In this document: piece by piece, positions 41,307 through 48,888 of the stretch | Position numbering within the stretch: position 1 is the first letter of the stretch | Layout of the letters: each line of letters opens with the position of its first letter | NCBI GenBank assembly: GCA_046757585.1 | Contig: JBHHYR010000005.1 | Coordinates: 1 to 48,888, forward strand | Direction: 5' to 3' | Length of the DNA stretch: 48,888 nt | Source: JBHHYR01 sp046757585 | GTDB lineage: Bacteria > Desulfobacterota > Binatia > HRBIN30 | Made by a program: the position numbers and the translations under genes | Notes under the pieces: model-generated | What the model was told of the DNA's origin: nothing | Databases searched by the model: none | What the model saw: only the letters and a program-made list of their open reading frames with translations

Positions 41307-41678
41307 GCCGACTGCCCGAGCCGATCACAACTGAATCATGCCGTCTCCTCGGATTCCCAGCCGGCAGCCGGGGTGTGTGCACGAATGACACTGTGGCGAC
41401 CGATTGGCGGCGCTGCCAAAGCCGGCAACCCAATCAGTGACCTTGTAGCTGCCTAACTGGTTACCTAAGCCCAACTATACGGTTGCCGTTCACTGACCAG
41501 AGGGTGCCGCCGCGCTCTCCACGTCAAGGGCATCATCAGCCCACCAATGCAGAAACGTCTGGTATTCCAAGCCCATACAATGATCCATTTCTGAGCGGTG
41601 TCTCGCAGCTTCCCGCACGGCGATAGAGCTCGCCAGTCAAGCCCGCGTGTGGGCATGAAGGTAGCTACGCTCTCGAGC
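41307..41678 (+). other. leader region of the minor-pilin operon with RNA-like secondary structure
   Basis: The stretch 41404-41488 can form a hairpin TTGGC-GGCGCT-GCCAA followed by an outer stem CGGCAACC (41423-41430) / GGTTGCCG (41481-41488) enclosing an inner stem GTGACC/GGTTAC. The element ends about 190 bp ahead of the first pilin gene. It has loose resemblance to c-di-GMP-I (GEMM) riboswitches (AAAGCC, GGTTACC), but the GCAAACC and GAAA features are missing, so class is unassigned. No gene is supported here; short frames on both strands look like noise. Confidence 0.35.
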
Positions 41679-42128
41679 ATGCCTCACAAGACAACGGGTA
41701 CCCACCGCCAAGGAGGCTTTTCTCTGTTCGAAGCGCTGGTCGCGATCTCGCTGGCAAGCGTCGTTTCCCTGACTGCCCTGCCGGTCGCGAATGAATACGT
41801 GCAGCAATACCAGCTCGTGGGTGCCGCCAATACGGTAGCGTTCGATATCGCCAGGGCGAGAATGCAGGCAGTGGGGCAGAACATGTTCATCCGGATTCGC
41901 TTTCTGGACGCGCAACACTATGTGCGCGAACGCAGCCCGGACGGCGTCGCGTTCACGCAGGATGGGGCGCCGTCTGCATTGCCGAGCGGCGTCAGTGCGC
42001 AAACACCGCCCGTTACGACCTTCAATCGCAACGGCATGGCGCTGCTTGCGACTACGATCACGCTCACCAACGGTGAGAGCAGCAAGGTGCTGCGGACCAA
42101 CATCCTTGGCCGGGTAACGATTTCATGA
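41679..42128 (+). CDS. GspH/FimT-like minor pilin
   Basis: ATG 41679 (an upstream ATG at 41655 is possible) gives 149 aa. The prepilin signal is GG|FSLFEALVAISLASVVSL with Glu at +5 of the mature protein and a hydrophobic helix after it. The body is short and beta-rich, as in GspH/FimT minor pilins that prime type IV pilus or type II secretion pseudopilus assembly. It is the first gene of a five-gene operon and ends in an ATGA overlap with the PilV-like gene. Confidence 0.85.
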   Translation: MPHKTTGTHRQGGFSLFEALVAISLASVVSLTALPVANEYVQQYQLVGAANTVAFDIARARMQAVGQNMFIRIRFLDAQHYVRERSPDGVAFTQDGAPSALPSGVSAQTPPVTTFNRNGMALLATTITLTNGESSKVLRTNILGRVTIS

Positions 42129-42553
42129 TGGTAGGACGCTCCGACAGCGGCTTCACCTTGCTCGAGGTGCTCGTGGCCCTCACCCTCTTCGCGGTTGTGG
42201 CAGCCGGGCTGAGCGTGACCACCATCGGGAGTGTGAAAGCCAACAGTCAGAGCAGGCGCGTTGCTGCCGCGTCCGCTCTCATCCAGGACAAGATTGAACA
42301 GTTGCGCGCGCTTGACCCGTCTACCGATCCCGTCGATCTGCAACCTGGGTCGCATGATGATCCGCTCAACCCCGTCACCCCGCTGGGTGGGCCAAACGGC
42401 ACCTTTACACGCACCTGGGTGGTGACACCGAATACGCCGAAAATCGGACTGTCCGAGGTTGTCCTCACCATTTCATGGAACGGCCCCGACGATCCCGCGC
42501 CGCGGTCGATCAGTGCTGCCACCTATGTCTGTCGGAGCACCGCATGCAACTAA
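42125..42553 (+). CDS. PilV/GspI-like minor pilin
   Basis: This 142-aa protein has the prepilin site SG|FTLLEVLVALTLFAVVAA (Glu +5), then VAAASALIQDKIEQLRAL, typical of PilV/GspI. It starts in an ATGA overlap with the upstream pilin and its 3' end overlaps the PilW-like gene by 10 bp. It probably sits in the pilus tip complex with PilW and PilX. Confidence 0.88.
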   Translation: MMVGRSDSGFTLLEVLVALTLFAVVAAGLSVTTIGSVKANSQSRRVAAASALIQDKIEQLRALDPSTDPVDLQPGSHDDPLNPVTPLGGPNGTFTRTWVVTPNTPKIGLSEVVLTISWNGPDDPAPRSISAATYVCRSTACN

Positions 42554-43200
42554 CGGCCAGGGTGCGCACTCGTCTGCTTGACCAGCAGGGCTTCACCCTG
42601 ATGGAAGTGCTGGTAGCTTCCACACTCAGTCTCGTTGCGCTGGCCGGCTTCCTTTCCTTCAATCGCGGGCAACTTTTCACACTGCGTAATCAGGCAAACC
42701 AGCTGGACCTTCAGACGACAGCACGCAACATCGTTGACCTCTTCGCCAGAGAGGTGCGGCGCGCCGGCATGAACCCAGGCTGCGGCATCCCTGGGTTCAG
42801 CGGTATCGCTGCTGCCACAGCGTCGTCGCTACGCATCCAAGCTGACTTGAACGGCGATGGCCTCCTGACTGCACCGAACGAGGATATTACTTACCACTAC
42901 GTCCAGGAAACGACTGCCGTCGAGCGAATCGATCACAACGGTGTGACGGACGTGTTGGTGTCAGGGGTCGACTTGAACGGCTGCGTCATCCGGTACTTCG
43001 ATCAAGACGGGGCAGAACTGGTACCGGGGGGGACGGGCCTGAACGCCGGCGAGCGCGCAAGCATCCGCCGCATCCGCGTCGAGTTGACGCTGGCTGGTGC
43101 TGCGGTAGACCCCACGAACACGCTGCCCCTCCGGGCACAGGTTGCTACGGACGTCGACCTCCGCAACCGGTACTTCGTCAATCAGACTGCCTGCCCATGA
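42544..43200 (+). CDS. PilW-like minor pilin
   Basis: ATG 42544 gives 218 aa with prepilin site QG|FTLMEVLVASTLSLVALA (Glu +5). The segment TTARNIVDLFAREVRRAGMN is characteristic of PilW. Three cysteines (GCGIPGF, NGCVIRYF, TACP end) could form disulfides in the exported domain. It overlaps its neighbours by 10 bp upstream and 4 bp (ATGA) downstream. Confidence 0.88.
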   Translation: MQLTARVRTRLLDQQGFTLMEVLVASTLSLVALAGFLSFNRGQLFTLRNQANQLDLQTTARNIVDLFAREVRRAGMNPGCGIPGFSGIAAATASSLRIQADLNGDGLLTAPNEDITYHYVQETTAVERIDHNGVTDVLVSGVDLNGCVIRYFDQDGAELVPGGTGLNAGERASIRRIRVELTLAGAAVDPTNTLPLRAQVATDVDLRNRYFVNQTACP

Positions 43201-44387
43201 ACGGAGCACTGACGCCCCAAAGACGGTTCGTACGCGATCAGGATGGCTGCGCCCTGGTTGCCAGCTTGCTCCTGCTGGTCCTCCTGCTGACGCTCGCAGG
43301 GGCTGTGCTGCTTCTCAGCACGCTGGATCTGCGTTCCACGTCGCACTACCGGACCGGCAACCAAGCGCTGTTCGCGGCGGAATCCGGGCTCCTGCACGCG
43401 CTCAGCACGATGAACGAGCGGGGCGTCCAGAGCTTCGAGGAGGTGGCGGCGGCGCAAACGTGGAACGGCCTGTATGGCCCATCGCTGAAGACGATACCGA
43501 ACTACCCCCAATTCAGCTACAAGGTCGGCGTAGCGGCTGACGCAGCAGATCCCGTCAATCGCGGAAGCATCACCGTCACCGGCTCTGCCCCGCTGCAAGC
43601 CGAGCGCGTGGTGCGCATCGCTCTCGTGCGGTCCAATGCCGGTGGTTTGCCCGGCGCCCTCTACCTCAGTGCCGATACCATCGACAGCGCCACCTTCCAG
43701 GGTAATGCGTTCGGCATTGACGGGAACGACCACACCGTTCTGGGCGACGCGAATCCCTCCGGACCCCTCAAGCCCGGCATTGCAACCCGTAATGACGGAG
43801 TGGCCGGGACAGTTACCAACAGCCTGAGCAATCAACAGAAAGACAACGTCCAAGGCTTGGGGTTCAGCCTCGATCCCCTGACACCGAGTGTACGTGCCAC
43901 TGGCGGGCCGACGGTGAACGACCTCGACCAAATTCTCGCCAGTATTCTCGCCAATGCTCCAGGGGCGGTGACGAGTAGCCAGAGCGCCTTCAACGGCAAC
44001 GACACCTTCGGGACCCTGGCAGCACCGCAGGTGACCCACCTGACAGATCCCAATGTCCGGCTCAACGGCAACGCGACGGGCGCCGGGGTGCTCATCGTCG
44101 ATGGCTCGCTGACCGTCTCCGGCGATCTGAACTTTGTGGGCTGGATCATCGTTCGCGGCGATACGGTCATCAACGTGACCGGCAATGCAGATGACGGCAC
44201 CATTGTTCTTGGTAATGCGACGATCCGCGGCGCACTCTGGACGGGACATCTACAAGTCCAGGTCGGGGGAAGCGCGATCATCGACTACTGCGACGCGTGC
44301 CTGCGGCTGGTGGCGGATTCTGCAAGCGGCAACTTGATCGGGAACGTCCCACGCCCCATGAGCGTCGTTTCATGGCAGGAGTTGTAA
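43197..44387 (+). CDS. PilX-like minor pilin, copy 1
   Basis: This 396-aa protein starts in the ATGA overlap with pilW. The N-terminal helix (GCALVASLLLLVLLLTLAGA) lacks Glu +5, as usual for PilX/GspK-like pilins, and is followed by HYRTGNQALFAAESGLLHAL. A long C-terminal beta-rich domain of about 270 residues (NAFGIDGNDHTVLGD; LNGNATGAGVLIVDGSLTVS; GWIIVRGDTVIN; GSAIIDYCDACLRL) resembles a right-handed beta-helix, presumably exposed at the pilus tip. The paralogue at 44981-46159 is closely similar along the full length. The stop shares one base with the next start (TAATG). Confidence 0.85.
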   Translation: MNGALTPQRRFVRDQDGCALVASLLLLVLLLTLAGAVLLLSTLDLRSTSHYRTGNQALFAAESGLLHALSTMNERGVQSFEEVAAAQTWNGLYGPSLKTIPNYPQFSYKVGVAADAADPVNRGSITVTGSAPLQAERVVRIALVRSNAGGLPGALYLSADTIDSATFQGNAFGIDGNDHTVLGDANPSGPLKPGIATRNDGVAGTVTNSLSNQQKDNVQGLGFSLDPLTPSVRATGGPTVNDLDQILASILANAPGAVTSSQSAFNGNDTFGTLAAPQVTHLTDPNVRLNGNATGAGVLIVDGSLTVSGDLNFVGWIIVRGDTVINVTGNADDGTIVLGNATIRGALWTGHLQVQVGGSAIIDYCDACLRLVADSASGNLIGNVPRPMSVVSWQEL

Positions 44388-44662
44388 TGGCGAATTCTAG
44401 AACGCTCGTTGTGGTGCTTGCTACGGCCTGTGCGGTGGCCGCAATCCCAGTGATAGCTGCTGGGGCCGACATTCCACGCTGGCCTTCAGAGCAGGAAGCG
44501 CGCCTCCAAGAACTCGAATCGCAGGTCCTCGGCCTACAACGCAAACTCGCGGCTGCACAGCTGAGCGGCGATAAGGAAGCAGCCAAGAAGCTCGCAGAAG
44601 AATTCAGAACTCTGCAAGGCGAGCGCATCCAACTCCTACGGGCGACCCGGCAGCTCCCATAG
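44387..44662 (+). CDS. small exported coiled-coil protein of the pilin operon
   Basis: ATG 44387 overlaps the PilX stop by one base; 91 aa. A signal peptide (SRTLVVVLATACAVAAIPVI, cleavage near AAGAD) precedes a charged helix (EQEARLQELESQVLGLQRKL, then KEAAKKLAEEFRTLQGERI) that should form a coiled coil. I recognise no family. Tight coupling to PilX suggests a periplasmic helper of minor-pilin assembly; this is inference. Confidence 0.75.
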   Translation: MANSRTLVVVLATACAVAAIPVIAAGADIPRWPSEQEARLQELESQVLGLQRKLAAAQLSGDKEAAKKLAEEFRTLQGERIQLLRATRQLP

Positions 44663-44980
44663 GCACTCCTGTCGATCTCCACGGCGGATCGATGAACGCT
44701 CTCATTCAGGGCGGCGTCGTTCGCGTGACGAGAGCGTTTCAGAATGGTCCGCGACACACGCTGCGAAGGCGAAGAAACCTCACGCGTGCGGTGATCACGT
44801 ATTGCCGAGAAAGGTGACGCAAAATGTCATCGCGCACCGATAGGCGTATGGCTCGGTGCGCGGAAGGCGGAAAGCCGCTGGCGCGCTCTCCCCCTTAGCT
44901 GCCGGCACGGTTCTCGCTCCCGCCGGAGGGTATGAACTCCAACGATGCAAGCCCGGCACGGCGTATTTCGGGGGCGTGAA
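44663..44980 (+). other. 318-bp gap between pilin units; leader of second PilX gene
   Basis: No gene is apparent. A perfect 10-bp inverted repeat with a 12-nt loop (next entry) lies here. Just before it, GAGAAAGGTGACGCAAAATG contains the octamer GACGCAAA that is conserved in GEMM riboswitches, but the rest of that consensus is not seen. The gap may contain the terminator of the first operon and the promoter of the second PilX gene. Confidence 0.4.
44831..44862 (+). terminator. strong hairpin between pilin units
   Basis: CGCGCACCGA (44831-44840) and TCGGTGCGCG (44853-44862) form a perfect 10-bp stem with loop TAGGCGTATGGC. No U-run follows (GAAGGCGG), so it is either a terminator without a U-tract or part of a structured leader of the following gene. 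Confidence 0.4.
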
Positions 44981-46159
44981 ATGGCAACTCGGCGACAAGG
45001 TGCGTTGCGTGGCCAGAACGGCTTTGCTCTGATTTCGAGTTTCCTGCTGCTGGTGCTGTTACTGACCCTTGGAGGAAGCGCGTTGTTTGTCAGCGCGCTG
45101 GACCTGCGTTCGTCGGCCCACTATCGCACCGGCAACCAGGCTTTTTTCGCAGCGGAATCCGGGCTCCTACACGCTTTGAGCACGATGAACGAACGGGGGG
45201 TGCAAAGCTTCCAGGAAGTGGCGGCCGCCCAGACATGGAATGTGCTGTACGGCTCGGCGCTGAAGACCATGCCCAATTTCCCGCAATACAGCTACGAGGT
45301 CACTGTTGCCGCTAATGCAACGGACCCCGTCAACCTGGGGACGATCACCGTGACCGGCTCTGCCCCCCTGCAGGCGCGGCGCGTGCTCCGGGTGTCCCTC
45401 GTGCGCTCCGGCGCCGTTGGTGCCCCCGGCGCCCTCTATCTGGCCGCGGACACCGTGGACAGCGTAACATTTACGGGCAACGCCTTCGGCATTGACGGAA
45501 ATGACCATACTGTCTTGGGCGCCGCCAGCCCAACCGGTCCTGTCACGCCCGGCATAGCAACTCGCAATGACGGTGTGACGAGCGCTGTCACGAGCGGCTT
45601 GAGCAACCAGCAAAAAGACAACGTGCAAGGCTTGGGGTTCAGCTTCGATCCGCTGACACCGAGCGTGCGCACGACCGGAGGCCCGGGTGTGGACGATCTC
45701 GACCAACTGGTCACCAGCGTCCTCACCAACGCCTCCACCGTCGTGACCAGCGCCAGGCGCAACTTCAACGGCAATGACACGTTTGGCACGCTGGCAACCC
45801 CTCAGGTGACCCACATGACGAATGGCAGCGTCCGGCTCAACGGCAACGCCACTGGCGTTGGCGTACTCATTACGGACGGGTCGCTCACTATTAACGGCAC
45901 CCTCAATTTCGTCGGCTGGATCATCGTCCGCGGCGATACCATGATCAATGGCACCGGGGGTCCAGACGATGACACTATTGTCCTCGGCAATGCGACGATT
46001 CTGGGCTCTCTCTGGACCGGCCACCTGCAAATCAAAGTTGGGGGCAGCGCGATCATCGACTACTGCGATGCGTGCCTCCATATCGCGGACCCGGCGGGCG
46101 GGAATCCAATCGGGAACGTCCCGCGTCCCATGCGGGTCGTCTCGTGGCAGGAGCTGTAA
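44981..46159 (+). CDS. PilX-like minor pilin, copy 2 (paralogue of copy 1)
   Basis: ATG 44981 (MATRRQGALRGQNGFALISS) gives 392 aa. It matches copy 1 throughout: SALDLRSSAHYRTGNQAFFA, ESGLLHALSTMNERGVQSFQ, GNAFGIDGNDHTVLG, NQQKDNVQGLGFSFDPLTPS and IDYCDACLHI. The prepilin site is NG|FALISSFLLLVLLLTLGG without Glu +5. Unlike copy 1 it stands alone behind a 318-bp leader. The ending NVPRPMRVVSWQEL is the same as in copy 1. It is likely a recent duplication allowing alternative pilus-tip subunits. Confidence 0.85.
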   Translation: MATRRQGALRGQNGFALISSFLLLVLLLTLGGSALFVSALDLRSSAHYRTGNQAFFAAESGLLHALSTMNERGVQSFQEVAAAQTWNVLYGSALKTMPNFPQYSYEVTVAANATDPVNLGTITVTGSAPLQARRVLRVSLVRSGAVGAPGALYLAADTVDSVTFTGNAFGIDGNDHTVLGAASPTGPVTPGIATRNDGVTSAVTSGLSNQQKDNVQGLGFSFDPLTPSVRTTGGPGVDDLDQLVTSVLTNASTVVTSARRNFNGNDTFGTLATPQVTHMTNGSVRLNGNATGVGVLITDGSLTINGTLNFVGWIIVRGDTMINGTGGPDDDTIVLGNATILGSLWTGHLQIKVGGSAIIDYCDACLHIADPAGGNPIGNVPRPMRVVSWQEL

Positions 46160-46218
46160 GGAACACGCTCGATCAGCACGTATCCTCGTCACAGCTCACT
46201 GTGATCGTGTCCAGCGTC

Positions 46219-46854
46219 TTATTGAATCAGCTTTTGCCGCAGGGCTAGGGCGACGGCGTGGGTGCGATCCGTCGCCCCGAGTTTGAGAAACGTCCGCCGT
46301 ATGCGTAGCTTTACTGTTTCCAGTGACTGCTGCGTCCGTTGAGCGATCTCCTGGTTGCTGAAGCCTTCGGCGACCAGCCGCAGCGTTTCGAGCTCCCGCG
46401 GGTTCAGCTCCTTCAGCGCCGGCCCCTGACCCGAACTCTGAACCAGGCGCAACACGTCCGACTGCAGTGCTGGATCGATGAACCCCTTGCCACTGGCCAC
46501 TGTGCGGATGCCTTCCAGGAGCATGGTGCTGGGGCTGCTCTTCAACACGTAGCCGTCAGCGCCACGGCGTAGCGCCTCCGCCACGTATCCGTACGACTCG
46601 TGCATCGAGCAGACCAAGGTCCGGACTTTCGACGCCCGGTCTTTCACCATCGCGATGAAGTCAGCTCCCCGGATGACCGGCATTTCCAGATCGACGATGA
46701 CCACCTTGGGCTGCGCCCGCCGGATGGCGTCGGCCGTTTCCGGTGTACCACTACCCTCGCCGGTCACCTCGATATCCTCCTCAAGGTTGATCACTTGCGC
46801 GATGGCTTGGCGCACCATCAAGTGATCGTCGACAACGAAGACCGTGATAGCCAT
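46219..46854 (-). CDS. LuxR/NarL-type response regulator
   Basis: ATG 46854 follows GAGGGA; 211 aa. Receiver domain: acidic pair D9-D10, phospho-acceptor D55 in VVIVDLEMP, Lys105 in GYVLKSS. The C-terminal LuxR HTH is at about 148-205 (LNPRELETLRLVAEGFSNQE, IAQRTQQSLETVKLRIRR). No kinase is adjacent; the orphan kinase at 25682 is on the same contig but is only one candidate. It ends 59 bp from the convergent second PilX gene and is divergent from the secreted protein gene across 241 bp. Confidence 0.93.
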   Translation of the reverse strand: MAITVFVVDDHLMVRQAIAQVINLEEDIEVTGEGSGTPETADAIRRAQPKVVIVDLEMPVIRGADFIAMVKDRASKVRTLVCSMHESYGYVAEALRRGADGYVLKSSPSTMLLEGIRTVASGKGFIDPALQSDVLRLVQSSGQGPALKELNPRELETLRLVAEGFSNQEIAQRTQQSLETVKLRIRRTFLKLGATDRTHAVALALRQKLIQ

Positions 46855-47095
46855 CTCATTCCCTCGCAAGCACCCGGGAAGCACGATCAGTGCGCCTTGG
46901 GTACGCGCTGATGAGGTGCGCCCGGCTCGATGCGTCCGGCGCCCCAATCTCCCTGGTCCCCGACCGAAGCACCACGCCGGCAAGAGCAGCAATTTCTCTG
47001 CTGTTGCCCGCGATCTCGCCTCACCGGGCAGCGCCACTGCTGCGAGCACGTGCTCCTTGACTGCTCTCGCCGCTCACCTCACAATCATTAATTGA

Positions 47096-48217
47096 ATGTC
47101 GCACACTGGGAGTCAAGCTGCCGTCCCTGCCCGGCGCACGTTCCGCGATCCTGCAGCGGCGGCGAGCTGCCGGGCTCTTCGGACCACCTTGGCGCTCGCG
47201 ACGTGCCTGACCCTGATCACAGGCGCTGCGCGTGCCGCGAAGTGGCACGAGTGCCCAGCGCCGCCACTGCCCGTGTATCCGTCCATTCGGGGAGCGACTA
47301 CCGCACCTTTCATTCACCCTGGACACGACCTAACCGTTCTCCTCAATGACGACGAGGTCGCGGCCAGCGGCGGCTTCAGCCTTGCACCGCTGGGCAACCA
47401 GATCTCGATCGTCTTTCACTCGCTCTTCGGCGACTCGGTGACGTTGCCGCCGCAGGTCGCCAGTGCTTCGAGCCCTTGGGTGCTCCACTTCGTTTTTCCG
47501 GATAGCGAGACCGAAGTGAAGCAGATGCTGGCTGGCCCCGTGAGCATCCGCGTCGTCGCCAATGGCCAGGAGGTGGCACACATCAGCTGGACCGATCTCG
47601 TGGGGCTGCCACCGCCCAACGACGTGACACGGCTCGTTCTCGGGCAAGACCCTGACCAGGTGGTCCTCGCCGCGATGGCGGCCGACGGCGACGTCTGGGT
47701 TCCGGCGACGTTTCACGGAGACCCCATGGAGATGCCGAGCTGTCCGGGTAACTTCATGCAGCCACTGCCAATCCAGGTCGCAGCAGCGGAGATTGTAGGC
47801 GGGTCGCCGTCGGTGTGGGATCCCCTAAAGCGGATTCGCGGGGTCGGGTGCTATTTGGGCGACCTGGTGATTGGCGGCGACAACTTCTATGGCATGCTGC
47901 TGCAGGCCCGCATCGGTCTCGTGCACGTCGGTGGCACCCTGGGTGTGTCCATCTGCCGCGTGAACGACGCGATTGACCTCGTGCTACGGGTGCACGGTGC
48001 TCACTCGTGGTCGCACAGCCCGAGCTCGCCCTTCCGCTCGGTAGCATGGGAGTCCCGGCCAATTGGGCTACGGCTCGTCGCGGCGAATCCTATTCCCTTT
48101 CCCTCGGACGGCCGCGGCTCTGAGTACTTTGGCGCCGGGGCCGCACAGCGTGACAGCTTCGGTGCAAGCTGCTCAGCAGAGACGTCTGAGTCTGAGGAGA
48201 CGATGGAGGATCGCTGA
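47096..48217 (+). CDS. exported protein of unknown function
   Basis: This 373-aa protein begins MSHTGSQAAVPARRTFRD and has a hydrophobic stretch at about 28-48 (LRTTLALATCLTLITGAARA) with an Ala-x-Ala cleavage site. The mature part is beta-rich: HPGHDLTVLLNDDEVAASGG, VTLPPQVASASSPWVLHFVF, GPVSIRVVANGQEVAH. It has few cysteines (near WHECPAP, MPSCPGN, GVGCYLG, SICRV) that could pair. The pattern suggests an Ig-like or IPT-like periplasmic or surface protein. No family is recognised. The low-complexity acidic end (SAETSESEETMEDR) overlaps the convergent lnt-like frame by 45 bp. Confidence 0.7.
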   Translation: MSHTGSQAAVPARRTFRDPAAAASCRALRTTLALATCLTLITGAARAAKWHECPAPPLPVYPSIRGATTAPFIHPGHDLTVLLNDDEVAASGGFSLAPLGNQISIVFHSLFGDSVTLPPQVASASSPWVLHFVFPDSETEVKQMLAGPVSIRVVANGQEVAHISWTDLVGLPPPNDVTRLVLGQDPDQVVLAAMAADGDVWVPATFHGDPMEMPSCPGNFMQPLPIQVAAAEIVGGSPSVWDPLKRIRGVGCYLGDLVIGGDNFYGMLLQARIGLVHVGGTLGVSICRVNDAIDLVLRVHGAHSWSHSPSSPFRSVAWESRPIGLRLVAANPIPFPSDGRGSEYFGAGAAQRDSFGASCSAETSESEETMEDR

Positions 48218-48814
48218 TCCTGTAGTGATCCAGAAAAGCGCCAGAAGTAGCGGCTGGATGTTCACCGCCAGCGCTGGCCTTCCGGGCGAGATCGCGGCGT
48301 GCAGAACTTTCCCGCTGCCGTCTTGCAGGACGCGGCCGTAGCGGTCGATTACGACGCTGATTCCCCGGTTAGCAGCCCGCACGACTGGCACCCCGGTTTC
48401 CACCGCCCGCAGGCGGGCCTGGGCAATTTCACGTCGGACAGCTGGCAAGGGCAGGTCTGCATCGTTGCTCACGACCAAGAGCGCATCGGCACCCGAACGG
48501 ACCGCCTCACGGGCAAGATCGGGGCGCTCTGCTTCAAAGCAAATCAGCATCCCCAGCCGGCAGCCCCCAGCATTGAACAGGGCAGGCTGCGTGCCCGGTG
48601 TGACCGCCGCCGCCTCGAGCCATTTCGGCCGCACGCTCAGGGGCCCCGGCCAGTACTCTGCAAACGGCACCAGGGCGCGTTTGTCGTAGGCTTGCAACGG
48701 TGCCGCCGCATCGATCCGGTACACGGAGTTGAACAACCGCTGCCGCCACCCGGAACCCCACCTCCCCCACACCCACCTTGTCATGGCTGCTGCCGTCAGG
48801 TCGAATAAACCCAC
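48173..48814 (-). pseudogene. apolipoprotein N-acyltransferase (Lnt)-like C-terminal part
   Basis: This 213-codon frame contains the middle and end of the Lnt nitrilase domain: FNSVYRIDAA, YDKRALVPFAEYWPGP (catalytic Lys region), GMLICFEAERPDLAREAV (nucleophile Cys), ARLRAVETGVPVVRAANRGI, and a C-terminal membrane helix LLLALFWITTGSAILHRLL. The N-terminal membrane domain and the first nitrilase part (active-site Glu) are missing. The sequence before it on this strand, in another frame, is from the late part of a nitrilase domain (see next entry). The gene is thus rearranged, or begins at an unusual start. Confidence 0.6.
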
Positions 48815-48888
48815 TGATCCCCGTGTTCACCGTCCGCGCAATCCCCACACGGTTCTCCACCGCCCGAAACGTGCAGATCGCAAAATGC
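48780..48888 (-). pseudogene. second Lnt/nitrilase fragment at right edge
   Basis: Read on the minus strand from base 48887, the frame gives HFAICTFRAVENRVGIARTV and NTGISGFIRPDG, the late part of an Lnt/carbon-nitrogen hydrolase domain (FRAVENR...NTGISGFI). This belongs after, not before, the segment found at 48173-48790 in a normal enzyme, so two different Lnt-like copies meet here. The beginning of this copy lies outside the window; its exact end is not defined. Confidence 0.5.

Noticed and set aside
41490..41590. 32-codon minus-strand ORF (MDHCMGLEYQTFLHWWADDA)
   Set aside because: Composition looks somewhat protein-like, but it is too short, lacks clear initiation signals and matches no family I know; left as noise in the pilin leader.
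43182..44249. 355-codon minus-strand frame, with a similar one at 45167-46192
   Set aside because: The two antisense frames resemble each other only because the PilX paralogues they oppose are similar; there are no motifs or ribosome binding sites.

Overview
This is a GC-rich bacterial chromosomal window with tightly packed genes, many of them overlapping by 4 bp (ATGA). It encodes a diderm organism: a nearly complete Mla phospholipid-transport operon, a TolC-like outer-membrane factor, and the nitrilase part of a lipoprotein N-acyltransferase. The secreted CotH protein ends in a dockerin-like module (CPGDC...VDELI...NAALNGC). To my recollection this C-terminus is typical of Candidatus Binatia / Binatota-type 'deltaproteobacterial' genomes; that assignment is inference. 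A deazaflavin (F420)-type nitroreductase homologue and a BadH-like SDR fit such a lineage. No phage or plasmid backbone and no CRISPR array is visible.

Layout. 1-1886: minus-strand CbbQ/NorQ-type AAA+ ATPase followed by the N-terminal part of a partner that runs off the left edge, plus a small unknown gene. 2202-10597: PurM/ThiL-like protein, a 50-aa cysteine-rich protein, ribosomal protein S21, a hemolysin III-type membrane protein, a secreted metallophosphoesterase, a BadH-like SDR with an altered catalytic motif, an M1 aminopeptidase and a DDN-type protein. Two intergenic stretches (about 6.97-7.41 kb and 10.75-11.32 kb) carry related palindromic repeat modules in opposite orientations. 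11973-14403: a Tam41-like nucleotidyltransferase (candidate CDP-diacylglycerol synthase) diverges from a CDP-alcohol phosphatidyltransferase with start codons 2 bp apart, followed by an EEP-family phosphohydrolase.

15030-22628 is the most unusual locus. A VTC-type polyphosphate polymerase, a DUF4956 membrane protein, an HlyD-type adaptor fused to a DUF3616-like beta-propeller, and a TolC-like protein form one operon. It converges on a secreted CotH-kinase protein with a lamin-tail-like domain, thrombospondin type-3 repeats and a dockerin-like end. VTC, DUF4956 and CotH are recurrent neighbours in bacteria; the envelope-spanning adaptor with a fused propeller is what looks new.

22772-37618: aldehyde dehydrogenase, PurM-family protein, sensor kinase, MDR-type oxidoreductase, tRNA-Gly(CCC), a HigBA-like toxin-antitoxin pair next to a frameshifted integrase remnant (probably a decayed island), two glyoxalase-fold proteins with an SDR, a YjbQ protein, an MscS channel, a transaldolase-family protein, an S9 peptidase, and a methyltransferase remnant reduced to its two ends. 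37772-41306: mlaFED-mlaA-mlaC without mlaB. 41679-46159: a minor-pilin operon (GspH/FimT-, PilV-, PilW-, PilX-like, and a small coiled-coil protein), then a second PilX-like paralogue behind its own leader. 46219-48888: an orphan LuxR-type response regulator, a secreted protein of unknown function, and a rearranged lipoprotein N-acyltransferase region at the right edge.
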